A stretch of 64,000 nt of DNA from Tepidamorphaceae bacterium. GTDB lineage: Bacteria; Pseudomonadota; Alphaproteobacteria; Rhizobiales; Tepidamorphaceae. The position numbers and the translations under genes are program-made. The DNA lies in contig JANQNT010000021.1 in NCBI GenBank assembly GCA_028279445.1, positions 18,031 to 82,030 of the forward strand. Reading direction: 5' to 3'. Shown here one piece after another: positions 38,632-46,577 of the stretch. Under the pieces are notes generated by a model. It had not been told where the DNA came from and ran no database searches. It saw nothing but the letters and a program-made list of their open reading frames with translations. Positions within the stretch are counted from its first letter, which is position 1. Each line of letters starts with the position of its first letter.

Positions 38632-39828
38632 TCAATAGCTGCGCGGTAAGCCCAGCACATGCTGACCAAGATAGGCCAGGATCATGTTCTTGGAAATCGG
38701 CGCGGTCTGATAGAGACGCGCCTCGCGCCACTTGCGCTCGATACCGTAGTCGCGGGCGAAGGCGAAACCGCCGAACGTCTGCATGCAGGCTTCCGCCGCG
38801 TTCCATGAGGCATCGGCCGCCAGCAGCTTGGCCATGTTGGCTTCCGCAGCCGGCGTCTCGCCGGCCTCGTAGAACGCTGCCGCTCTGGCGACCATCAGTT
38901 CGGCGGCCATGGTGTCCGCATAGGCCCTGGCAATGGGAAACTGCACCGCCTGATTGGCACCGATCGGTCGGCCGAAGACAGTCCTTTCGCCAGCGTACTC
39001 GCGGGCCCTGTCGACAAAGAACCGGGCATCGCCCAGGCATTCGTAGGCGATCAGGATGCGTTCCGCGTTCATGCTGTCGACGATGTAGCGAAAGCCCCGG
39101 CCCTCCTCGCCGATCAGCGCATCGGCAGGAATCTCCAGATCGTCGAAGAACACCTCGCAGGCGTTGTGGTTGATCATCGCGTCGATCTTGCGGATGTCCA
39201 TGTGTCGCCCGCGCGCCTCGCGCATGTCGACGAGGAAGACCGACAGGCCGTCGGAACGCCTGGTCACCTGGTCGGCCGGCGTGGTGCGCGCCAGCAGGAG
39301 CATAAGGTCGGACTCCAGCGCCCGGCTGGTCCACACCTTCTGGCCGTTGATCAGGTACGTGTCATGCGCCGTCCGCTCGGCCCTGGTCTTGAGCTGGGTG
39401 GTATCGCTGCCGGTTGTCGGTTCGGTGACACCGAAGGCCTGCAGGCGCAGCGCTCCGGACGCGATCTGCGGCAGGTAGCGCTGCTTCTGGGCGTCCGATC
39501 CGTGCCGCAGCACGGTACCCATGGTGTACATCTGGGCGTGGCAGGCGGCCGCGTTGCAGCCGCACGCGTGGATCGTCTCGAGCACCGCGCCGGCCGCCGA
39601 CAACGGCAGCCCCGAACCACCGTAGCTTTCAGGGATCAGCGCGGCCAGGAAGCCGGATTCGGTGAGCGCGCGGACAAATGCCGTTGGATAGGCGTCGTCG
39701 CGCTCCAGAGCGACCCAATAATCGTTGGGAAACTCCGCGCATAGCCGCGTCACCGCCTCGCGGATATCGCCCCAGGGGCGCTCCAGCGGGATGGAACGAG
39801 GCGCGGATTGGCTGTCGGTGGCGGTCAT
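38632..39828 (-). CDS. acyl-CoA dehydrogenase family protein
   Basis: The 398-aa flavoenzyme has the N-terminal, middle (AFGVTEPTTGSDTTQLKT, INGQKVWTSRALESD) and C-terminal domains of the family. The Glu of MCAD-type YEGT is missing (YQTAPISKN), while a Glu occurs in helix G (SMNAERILIAYE, near residue 256), the catalytic position of isovaleryl-CoA-type enzymes. Substrate is unknown; the divergent neighbour is a mesaconyl-CoA hydratase-like protein, suggesting a branched or dicarboxylic acyl-CoA. Confidence 0.88.
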   Translation of the reverse strand: MTATDSQSAPRSIPLERPWGDIREAVTRLCAEFPNDYWVALERDDAYPTAFVRALTESGFLAALIPESYGGSGLPLSAAGAVLETIHACGCNAAACHAQMYTMGTVLRHGSDAQKQRYLPQIASGALRLQAFGVTEPTTGSDTTQLKTRAERTAHDTYLINGQKVWTSRALESDLMLLLARTTPADQVTRRSDGLSVFLVDMREARGRHMDIRKIDAMINHNACEVFFDDLEIPADALIGEEGRGFRYIVDSMNAERILIAYECLGDARFFVDRAREYAGERTVFGRPIGANQAVQFPIARAYADTMAAELMVARAAAFYEAGETPAAEANMAKLLAADASWNAAEACMQTFGGFAFARDYGIERKWREARLYQTAPISKNMILAYLGQHVLGLPRSY

Positions 39829-39997
39829 CTGAGGGAACCTGAAGCTGTTGCCCGGTTAGCGATCGGCGCGCCTTGCGGCATCGCCTGCTTGACCGGAGAC
39901 AAAAAGTCCGCGACCAGAATATCGGCGTGCGGACCGGTGTCGAGACACGGTGTGTCAGGACACGGCACGCAGCCCAAGACCGATCGGGATGCCAGGG

Positions 39998-40852
39998 ATG
40001 GATGCAACGCTTGACGAGACGACGCTGGCGCAGTGGATCGGCCGCAGCGAGAGCGTCACCCAGCGCATCGACCCGCGCAACGCGCGCCTGATGCAGGTGA
40101 CGCTTGACCGCGAGGCGAGCCTGACCGAGGGCGACCCCCTCCCCGACTTCTGGCACTACATCTACTTCAACCCGGAAGTGCCGGCCTCGCGCCTGAAGGA
40201 AGACGGCCACGAGACGCTCGGGCGCTTCCTGCCGCCGGTTGCGCTGCCGCGGCGCATGTGGGCCGGCGGGCGGGTCGAGGTGACACGCCCCTTGCGCCTC
40301 GGCGAGACGGCGACCAAGACCTCGACCATCGGCGATGTCACCTTGAAGCAGGGCCGCACTGGCAAGCTGTGCTTCGTCACCGTGAACCACGAAATCCGCG
40401 CGGGCGACGAACTCTGCCTCACCGAGCGCCAGGACGTGGTCTATCGCGAGGAAGCCGATCCGAACACGCCCAAGCCACCGGGCAGGCCGGCGCCGGATAC
40501 CGCCGATTGGTCGCGCACGATCGAACCCGATTCCGTGCTGCTGTTTCGCTATTCGGCGCTGCTGTTCTATGCCCACCGCATCCACTACGACGCGGACTAC
40601 ACGCGCGATGCGGAACACTATCCGGGCCTGGTCGTACACGGACCGTTGACGGCCACTTTGCTGATTGCATCAGCAGTTGAAGAAAATCGTACAATTAATT
40701 TGAAATCATACGGTATTCGCGCGCGTAACCCGCTTTTTGTAACGGCGCCGTTCAAGGTCGAAGGTCGCCGGGACGGCAACCGCGTGCAGACCTGGGCGCG
40801 CGCGCCCGACGACACGATCGCCATGTCCGTCGATCTTGAATTTGCCGACTAA
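39998..40852 (+). CDS. MaoC-like/mesaconyl-C4-CoA hydratase family protein
   Basis: The 284-aa protein has the tandem hot-dog layout of HTD2/mesaconyl-C4-CoA hydratase-like enzymes: a FAS1-type N-terminal domain (about residues 1-145, AQWIGRSESV, ALPRRMWAGGRVEV) and a MaoC-type domain with the HRIHYDADY catalytic His/Asp motif and HGPLTATLL. It is divergent from the acyl-CoA dehydrogenase gene and probably acts on the same acyl-CoA. ATG 39989 is an alternative start. Confidence 0.82.
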   Translation: MDATLDETTLAQWIGRSESVTQRIDPRNARLMQVTLDREASLTEGDPLPDFWHYIYFNPEVPASRLKEDGHETLGRFLPPVALPRRMWAGGRVEVTRPLRLGETATKTSTIGDVTLKQGRTGKLCFVTVNHEIRAGDELCLTERQDVVYREEADPNTPKPPGRPAPDTADWSRTIEPDSVLLFRYSALLFYAHRIHYDADYTRDAEHYPGLVVHGPLTATLLIASAVEENRTINLKSYGIRARNPLFVTAPFKVEGRRDGNRVQTWARAPDDTIAMSVDLEFAD

Positions 40853-40870
40853 GCGTCACTGACCGGCCCG

Positions 40871-40910
40871 CCGTCAACGCTCTGTCACAGAGCGGATAAC
40901 CAGCCGTCAT
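40871..40910 (+). promoter_or_regulatory. Pho box upstream of the alkaline phosphatase gene
   Basis: CCGTCAA (40871), CTGTCAC (40882) and CCGTCAT (40904) are PhoB half-sites at 11- and 22-base start-to-start spacing. The first two with the 4-base spacer CGCT form a standard 18-bp Pho box. It lies 83-122 bases before the phosphatase start, so phosphate-starvation induction through PhoB is expected. Confidence 0.65.
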
Positions 40911-40992
40911 CTGCCGCCGGCATAAACACTATCACGTAGGTATGGCCGGGGGGCGTATCGCCTACGCTTCGCAAAGACAGGAGCCGTTCGAC

Positions 40993-42345
40993 ATGATCCG
41001 CAGACCGACCCGCATGCCAGTCACATCCGCTTTCGCATTTGCCTCGGGCCTTGCGCTTGCGGCCGCGTTGTCCCTGCCCGCCACGACGTCTGCCGAAGCG
41101 CAGGAAACACCCACCGGCAACGTGATCTTCTTCCATCCCGACGGCACCGGCCTCAATCACTGGGGCGCGGCGCGCATGCACATCGTCGGCCCGGACGGCG
41201 AACTGAACTGGGACAAGCTGCCGGGCATGGGCGTCTATACCGGCCATATGGCCGACCGCCTGACCGGCACCTCGCACGGCGGCGCGACGGTGCACGCCTA
41301 TGGCGTCAAGGTGGTCAATGATTCCTTCGGCCTGAATGGCACCGAGGAGATCACCGCCGCTTCCGGCAAGACCATGTCCATCGCCGAGGAAGCGATGGCG
41401 GCGGGCAAGGCGGTCGGGCTGATCCAGTCCGGTCACATCGCCGAGCCGGGCACCGCGGTGTTCGTCGCCTCGCAGCCCAAACGCGCCGAGCGCGAGCAGA
41501 TCGCCGAACAGGTGATCGAATCCGGCGCCCAGGTGATCATGGCCGGCGGCGAGCGCTATCTGCTGCCCGAAGGCGTCGAAGGCCGGCATGGCCCCGGTGA
41601 GCGCAAGATCGACCAGAAGAACCTGATCGAGCGCGCCAGGGAGCTTGGCTACACGGTCGTCTACACCCGCGACGAACTGATGGCGATCGACCCCGCCCAG
41701 ACCGACAAGCTGCTCGGCGTGTTCGCCCACAGCCACACGTTCAACGACCAGGAGGCGGAGCGCAACATCATCGACGGCGTACCGACCTATTGGGAGCACG
41801 CCCCGAGCATCGCCGAGATGACCCAAGTCGCCCTGCAGATCCTGTCGCGCGACGAAGACGGTTTCTTCGCCGTCATCGAGGAGGAAGGCACCGACAACAT
41901 CGCCAACAACATGAATGCGGGCGGAACGCTGGAGGCGCTGCGCCGGGCCGATGAGGCGGTCGGCGTCATCAACGCGTTTCTGGAAGGCCGCAACGACACG
42001 ATGTTGATCATGGCTGCCGATTCCGACGCCGGCGGACTGCAGGTCGTGTCCGGCTCGCTTGCGAAGAAGGGCAAGCCGGTGGCGGCCAGCACCAATGGCG
42101 GCGGCCGGCTGTTCGGCCAGCAAGGCGCGTTCGGCGACGTGTTCATGTCGGCGCCCGATGCCAACGGCGTGTCGCATCCCTTCGGCATCGCGTTCGTCGG
42201 CTACAACGACGTCGCCGGAGGCATCCTGGTGCGCACCGCCGGCCTCAATGCCGAACTGGTCGAACCGCTGATGGACAACACCGATGTCTACGCCCTGATG
42301 TACCGCACATTGTTCGGTGAGATTCCCGCGAACCTGTCGCAGTAG
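40993..42345 (+). CDS. secreted alkaline phosphatase (PhoA superfamily, divergent active site)
   Basis: The 450-aa protein has a signal peptide (residues 1 to about 34, ending near TSAEA) and the alkaline phosphatase fold: metal-binding Asp in FFHPDGTGLNHW, nucleophile Ser in GTSHGGATVHAYG and Glu/Asp in IEEEGTDNIANN. By hand alignment with E. coli PhoA, the metal ligand His331 is Asn and His370 is Ser (AADSDAGG), while a C-terminal His (GVSHPFG) remains. It belongs to a PhoA-like subfamily with changed metal ligands. AGGAG at 40979-40983 sets the start. Confidence 0.85.
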   Translation: MIRRPTRMPVTSAFAFASGLALAAALSLPATTSAEAQETPTGNVIFFHPDGTGLNHWGAARMHIVGPDGELNWDKLPGMGVYTGHMADRLTGTSHGGATVHAYGVKVVNDSFGLNGTEEITAASGKTMSIAEEAMAAGKAVGLIQSGHIAEPGTAVFVASQPKRAEREQIAEQVIESGAQVIMAGGERYLLPEGVEGRHGPGERKIDQKNLIERARELGYTVVYTRDELMAIDPAQTDKLLGVFAHSHTFNDQEAERNIIDGVPTYWEHAPSIAEMTQVALQILSRDEDGFFAVIEEEGTDNIANNMNAGGTLEALRRADEAVGVINAFLEGRNDTMLIMAADSDAGGLQVVSGSLAKKGKPVAASTNGGGRLFGQQGAFGDVFMSAPDANGVSHPFGIAFVGYNDVAGGILVRTAGLNAELVEPLMDNTDVYALMYRTLFGEIPANLSQ

Positions 42346-42380
42346 CGCGGCATATCGGGCACCGTCAGGACTGATGAAAT

Positions 42381-42419
42381 GCCGCGCCGGCGAAGACCCG
42401 CCGGCGCGGCTTTTGTTTT
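42381..42419 (+). terminator. rho-independent terminator of the phosphatase gene
   Basis: A perfect 12-bp GC stem (GCCGCGCCGGCG at 42381-42392 with CGCCGGCGCGGC at 42399-42410) encloses AAGACC and is followed by TTTTGTTTT. It separates the phosphatase from the converging minus-strand operon. Confidence 0.92.
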
Positions 42420-42420
42420 C

Positions 42421-43191
42421 TCAGGGCGCGACCATGCGGGAATAGTCACCACGGGTGCGCAAGGTGAAGGTCACCGGCGCGTCGGTGCGGTTGCGCCAGA
42501 ACCATCCGTGATTGCCGTCGAAGGCGGCGATCAGCACCCCGGACTGTCCGGGCACGCCGCGCCCCTGCTCATAGGTGATGCGTTGGCCGCCGCCGTCGCC
42601 ATGGGTGTCGTAGTTCAGGATCGATCCGTTGGCGGTCCATTCGAACGCCGCGCGGGCGCCTTCCGCCATCACCAACTTGATCTCGATGCCCTGCGTCGGA
42701 GCCAGCGTATAGCTCACCTCGTCGCGCCATTGCGGTTGCGCTGGCTGAGCCGGCGTCGACGCTGGGGCCGCGGCGACCGGCTCGCGCGGTTCCAACGGCT
42801 GCTCCTGGGTGTCAGGAACGGACGCTTGCGGTGCGGCAACGCCAAGGGCAGCGGCGATGCCGGCAACCTGCCGTTCCAGCGATTCAAGCCGCGCGATGAG
42901 CGCGGGATCGGCGGAGACCCGTTCGGCAGCCGCCTGGGCCGCGAGGACGGCGTCCTCCTCGGCGGCTTCCGCGTAGAGCTGCTGCTTGATCTCGCCCATC
43001 TGGGTGAGACCCGTCACGCGGCCGAACCCGGTCGGGTCGACACCGTATTCCGCCGGCAGCCAGAACAGCACCAGGATCGTCAGCGCTGCGGCCATCGCAC
43101 CCAGCGTCGCCCATGTGAGCCCGCCGGATGTGGCCCTGACGCCCCGGATGTGTCCGGCGCCGGCCGTCTTTGCATGAGATTGGTTGGTCAT
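42421..43191 (-). CDS. membrane-anchored protein linked to HupE/UreJ (transmembrane anchor protein)
   Basis: The 256-aa protein has one N-terminal membrane span (about residues 26-46), then a coiled-coil-like region (about 68-112), an Ala/Pro-rich linker (about 113-150) and a C-terminal globular domain (about 155-256; APTQGIEIKLVMAEGARAAFEW, HGWFWRNRTDAPVTFTLRTRG). Proteins of this layout are found next to HupE/UreJ_2 permeases; no substrate is established. Its ATG overlaps the HupE stop by 4 bases. Confidence 0.75.
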   Translation of the reverse strand: MTNQSHAKTAGAGHIRGVRATSGGLTWATLGAMAAALTILVLFWLPAEYGVDPTGFGRVTGLTQMGEIKQQLYAEAAEEDAVLAAQAAAERVSADPALIARLESLERQVAGIAAALGVAAPQASVPDTQEQPLEPREPVAAAPASTPAQPAQPQWRDEVSYTLAPTQGIEIKLVMAEGARAAFEWTANGSILNYDTHGDGGGQRITYEQGRGVPGQSGVLIAAFDGNHGWFWRNRTDAPVTFTLRTRGDYSRMVAP

Positions 43192-43940
43192 AGTGAAGCT
43201 CCCGCCGCCTCGGCGGCCACGAAATAGCCGGTCATCTGCAGCCCCATCAGGGCAAAACCGGCGGTCATCATCAGGACGTTCACGGCATAAGCCTGCCGCG
43301 CGAAGGATGGCGTGGTCCGCCAATGGCGCATCACGACGAGAATTGCCGCCAGGGCCAGCAGTTGCCCCACCTCGACGCCGACGTTGAAGGCGATGAGGTT
43401 CGGCCACAGGCCGTCGGGCGAGATGTCGTAGTCGATGATCCTGGAGGCGAGGCCGAAGCCATGCAGGAAGCCGAAGACGAGCGTTGCCGCCTTGGTGGAG
43501 GGCTGGAAGCCGAACCACAGCCGGAACGCGCCGAGGTTGTCGAGCGCCTTGTAGACCACCGAAAAGCCGATGATGGCGTCGATGATGTAGCTCGAAATGC
43601 CGAAGTCGAACGCCACGCCGAGCAGCATCGTGGTGGAGTGCCCGATGGCAAACAGCGAGACGTAGGTGGCGATCTGCTTCATCCCGTAGAGGAAGAAGAT
43701 GACGCCGAACAGGAACAGGAGATGGTCGTATCCCGTCACCATGTGCTTGGCGCCGAGATAGACGAATGCGATGAGATGAACGCCGGTGACTTCCTGGATA
43801 TAGCCCTTGTCGCCAAGCGTCACGGCATGGGCGAAAACGGTCTCCACCCAGGCGAGAAAAAGCGCGACGGCGAGCAGGAGTACGCACGCGTGGCGCGTGC
43901 CGAACCCCCGCCCGCGCGGCGCGGCCGGTAAGAATGTCAT
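43188..43940 (-). CDS. HupE/UreJ-type metal permease-like membrane protein
   Basis: The 250-aa protein starts with a cleavable or anchor-like segment, then carries the HupE/UreJ_2 motifs HMVTGYDHLLFLFGV, GHSTTMLLG, FGFLHGFGLA and FNVGVEVGQL across about six spans. HupE/UreJ proteins move Ni2+ (or related ions) for hydrogenase or urease, but neither enzyme is encoded nearby. The histidine-rich protein upstream supports a transition-metal role, with the ion unresolved (Ni, Co or Zn). Confidence 0.85.
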   Translation of the reverse strand: MTFLPAAPRGRGFGTRHACVLLLAVALFLAWVETVFAHAVTLGDKGYIQEVTGVHLIAFVYLGAKHMVTGYDHLLFLFGVIFFLYGMKQIATYVSLFAIGHSTTMLLGVAFDFGISSYIIDAIIGFSVVYKALDNLGAFRLWFGFQPSTKAATLVFGFLHGFGLASRIIDYDISPDGLWPNLIAFNVGVEVGQLLALAAILVVMRHWRTTPSFARQAYAVNVLMMTAGFALMGLQMTGYFVAAEAAGASL

Positions 43941-43994
43941 GTGATGATCCTTGTCTGAACGGTCTGGTGATCGGTCGATGAGACCAGGTGTCGT

Positions 43995-44402
43995 TCAGAC
44001 GCGGCGTGGTGGGCGCCTCGGTCCGTCGGGCGTCAGGTTGCGAAAGACGTCGCTGACCGCTGAACGCGCCGTATCGGCAAGCGGCCTGAGCGTGCTCGCC
44101 GCCCGGTACAGCACGGCATGAAGCTGGTGGTCGTGGTCGGCGGGATTGTGCCCTCCGGACACGCCGCCATGGTGGCCATGCCCGGCGTCGTCGCTGTGAC
44201 CATGAGCGTGGTCGTGGCCATGCTCATGACCGTGATCGTGAAAATCGATCTGTGCGGTGACCTCGGCGGTCAGCGCGCCGGCAGCGGGGCCGTGCGTCAG
44301 GAAGACGACAAGGGGCGTAACGACGAGCGCAAGGGCGGTCGCCAGCGCGACCATACGCTGTACGATCCGGGACGTCCTGCGATGACGGCGCGTCGTGCCC
44401 AT
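43995..44402 (-). CDS. histidine-rich exported protein, putative metal chaperone
   Basis: The 135-aa protein has a basic start and a hydrophobic span (about residues 17-36, probable signal peptide or anchor), then a His/Asp/Gly-rich stretch (about 52-92: FHDHGHEHGHDHAHGHSDD) able to bind several metal ions, and a short Arg-rich tail. It is first in a run with the HupE-like permease and anchor protein. Similar His tracts occur in ZinT/ZnuA-type loops and nickel-storage proteins; no family is assigned. Confidence 0.75.
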   Translation of the reverse strand: MGTTRRHRRTSRIVQRMVALATALALVVTPLVVFLTHGPAAGALTAEVTAQIDFHDHGHEHGHDHAHGHSDDAGHGHHGGVSGGHNPADHDHQLHAVLYRAASTLRPLADTARSAVSDVFRNLTPDGPRRPPRRV

Positions 44403-44654
44403 GCACTGCGGTCTTTATAGTATTGCGGTGAGCCCTAGGCTGCATCGACAGTCAGGATTTGGAGCGTGGTATGCGCCAAAATCGTTCAGTTCAAGGCGCA
44501 AAGCCGACGCAAGGGTCATCCCTTGCTAGGATTTGCAACGCCGAAATGGGCGATTTTGGCCATATCCCTGCGGGACGCGCGTGTTTATGACATATGTGCT
44601 TCACCGTGCAACCCATCGCCGCGCATCACGGCGACGCACCGCGACCGCCCGGTT

Positions 44655-45269
44655 TCAGCCATTCCGCACGGCGGCGAAGATGAAGCCCTTCAGTCCGCCG
44701 ATCATCTTGCCCATCGGAACCTCGCCAAGGACGCTGCGATAGGCGCTGGCATCGATCAGTTCGATGATCATCAATGAGGCTTCGTCCGCGTCGAGGTCCG
44801 CCCGCAGATCGCCTTCGGAGACACCGCGCGCGACGACCAAGGCCAGTGCCGTTGCCAGATCATTGCGATTGGCCAGGAACAAGGTGCCGATGTCCGGCTT
44901 GCGGATGGCTTCGCTGCTGATCTCGATGGTCAGAACGATGTTCTCCGGCGTGGCCAGATAGGCCGCATAGGCGGTTACGAACCTGTCCAGGACGTCCAGC
45001 GGCGCCGACGGATCCGCCAGCAGCTTGAAAAAAGCGTCCAGTTCGGAGCGCTCCAGCGCGGCAATCTCCGCCAGCACATCGTGCTTGCCGGCGAAGTGAT
45101 TGTAGAGATTGCCCAGGCTGACGCCGGCCTGCCTGGCGATGTCGCGCACGCCGGTCTGGTGATAGCCGTTCTCGATGAAGCATATCATCGCGGCTTCCAG
45201 AATGGTCTGCCGCCGCCGCGCAGCCGCCTTGTCGCGCTTCGTTGCCGGACTCCCCTGCTCGTCTGCCAC
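44655..45269 (-). CDS. TetR family repressor of the divergent RND efflux operon
   Basis: The 204-aa protein has a TetR helix-turn-helix (about residues 19-65; ILEAAMICFIENGYHQTGVRDIARQAG ... VSLGNLYNHFAGK) and a ligand-binding C-terminal part. GTG 45269, with AAGGGA 10 bases upstream, is preferred, because ATG 45305 lies inside a perfect palindrome that looks like its operator. It is divergent from the adaptor/RND/ABC operon, the usual arrangement for a local efflux repressor. Confidence 0.85.
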   Translation of the reverse strand: MADEQGSPATKRDKAAARRRQTILEAAMICFIENGYHQTGVRDIARQAGVSLGNLYNHFAGKHDVLAEIAALERSELDAFFKLLADPSAPLDVLDRFVTAYAAYLATPENIVLTIEISSEAIRKPDIGTLFLANRNDLATALALVVARGVSEGDLRADLDADEASLMIIELIDASAYRSVLGEVPMGKMIGGLKGFIFAAVRNG

Positions 45270-45284
45270 GTCTTCGATTCCCTT

Positions 45285-45305
45285 ATTGAACGAACGATCG
45301 TTCAT
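45285..45305. promoter_or_regulatory. candidate TetR operator between repressor and efflux operon
   Basis: GAACGATCGTTC at 45292-45303 is a perfect 12-bp palindrome within the longer near-palindrome ATTGAACGAACGATCGTTCAT. It is followed by an AT-rich stretch (TTCATAATATATAACAC) that would hold promoter elements for both directions. Its position over the repressor leader suggests autorepression as well. Confidence 0.6.
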
Positions 45306-45425
45306 AATATATAACACAATATCCGACCCGGCAAGGTTCGGAGCACCGACCGGCGAGAGGCTTATCGACCAGCAATGGGCGCATGGCCGGGTCGGTTGGA
45401 AAGCAGGCAGCCAGACGAGGTTCCA

Positions 45426-46574
45426 ATGGACGACGCAGAAACCCGGCAGACAGCCAGGCCACAGCGGCGATGGCTCTGGATCGCCCTCTCCCTGGCGATG
45501 CTGACCGCCGTGCTCGTCCTGGTGTCGGAGACCGAGGATACCGCCAATGTGACGGTCGCCGAGGCGCCGTCACCTGCGCCGACAGTCACGGTGCTGGAGG
45601 TGTTGCCATCCGATGCGGCCGCCACGGTGACTGCATTCGCCGAACTGCGACCGCGATGGGACGCGGAGATCCGCGCCGCCGTCCCTGGTCGCATCACGGT
45701 CGTGCACGATGCTGCGCTGGCGGGAGAACGCGTCGATGCCGGCACGCTGCTGTTCTCGATCGAGAAGACGCGGTACCGGACCGCGGTTGCGGCGGCCGAG
45801 CTGCGTGTCGAGGAGGCCAGGCTCGGGTTGTGGCGCGCGGAAAACGCAGTGGCGCTAGCGCGCCGGGAATTCGAGCGCGCCGGAACCAAGCCGCCCAACG
45901 AGCTTGCCCTGCGCCTGCCGGACTTGCGGATCGCGGAACGCACGGCGGTTTCCGCCGCCGCGCAACTCGAAGCGGCACGCCGTCAACTGGCCGACACCGA
46001 CGTGGTGGCGCCGTTTTCCGGTTTCATCACCCGGCGGATGGCGAGCCTTGGCCAGACGGTTGCCGCCGGCGAGCCCCTCGTGCACCTATCCGACGATCGT
46101 CACTACGAGCTGACCGTTGAACTGAGCCAACACGATTGGGGGCTGCTGGATCACCCGGTTGCCGGCCGCCAAGCCAAACTGTTTCACCGCGATGGAACGC
46201 CGCTCGGCCACGCCCGCATTCGCCAGGGCGGAGGGTTCCTGGACCCGCGGACCCGGCAGCGACGCCTGTTCCTCGATGTGGCCGATCCCGCCGAGACCGT
46301 CCTCGCGGGCGATTTCGTGCAGGTGGCGTTCGACGGCCGCGTGATCGCCGACACACTGGCCATCCCCGAATCCGCGCTGACACGGGCGGGATACATCTGG
46401 ATGGTGGATGGGGATGATCGGCTGATGCGCATCGAGCCGGACATTGTGTTCCGTTCCGGCGGCACGCTGACGATTGCCGCACCGCCGGGCGCAGGCCGCT
46501 GGCGCGTCGCGATCACGCCACTCGCCTCGTTCCTGCCCGGCCAGTTGGTCGCACCGAAGACGGCGGAGCAGTAA
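45426..46574 (+). CDS. RND efflux periplasmic adaptor (MFP) subunit
   Basis: The 382-aa protein has one N-terminal span (about residues 17-34), then the adaptor layout of split lipoyl domain (RAAVPGRITVVHDAALAG and TDVVAPFSGFITRRMASLG), a helical hairpin between them (about 130-195), a beta-barrel (about 220-300) and a membrane-proximal domain. No lipobox is visible, so it is anchored by its span. It bridges the permease encoded 4 bases downstream and an outer-membrane channel not present in the window. Confidence 0.9.
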   Translation: MDDAETRQTARPQRRWLWIALSLAMLTAVLVLVSETEDTANVTVAEAPSPAPTVTVLEVLPSDAAATVTAFAELRPRWDAEIRAAVPGRITVVHDAALAGERVDAGTLLFSIEKTRYRTAVAAAELRVEEARLGLWRAENAVALARREFERAGTKPPNELALRLPDLRIAERTAVSAAAQLEAARRQLADTDVVAPFSGFITRRMASLGQTVAAGEPLVHLSDDRHYELTVELSQHDWGLLDHPVAGRQAKLFHRDGTPLGHARIRQGGGFLDPRTRQRRLFLDVADPAETVLAGDFVQVAFDGRVIADTLAIPESALTRAGYIWMVDGDDRLMRIEPDIVFRSGGTLTIAAPPGAGRWRVAITPLASFLPGQLVAPKTAEQ

Positions 46575-46577
46575 GCG

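Noticed and set aside
37733..39334. 533-aa minus-strand frame that seems to fuse an N-terminal extension to the SapC-like protein
   Set aside because: The extension is out of frame with, and fully covers, the acyl-CoA dehydrogenase gene on the same strand; ATG 38602 has a good ribosome site.
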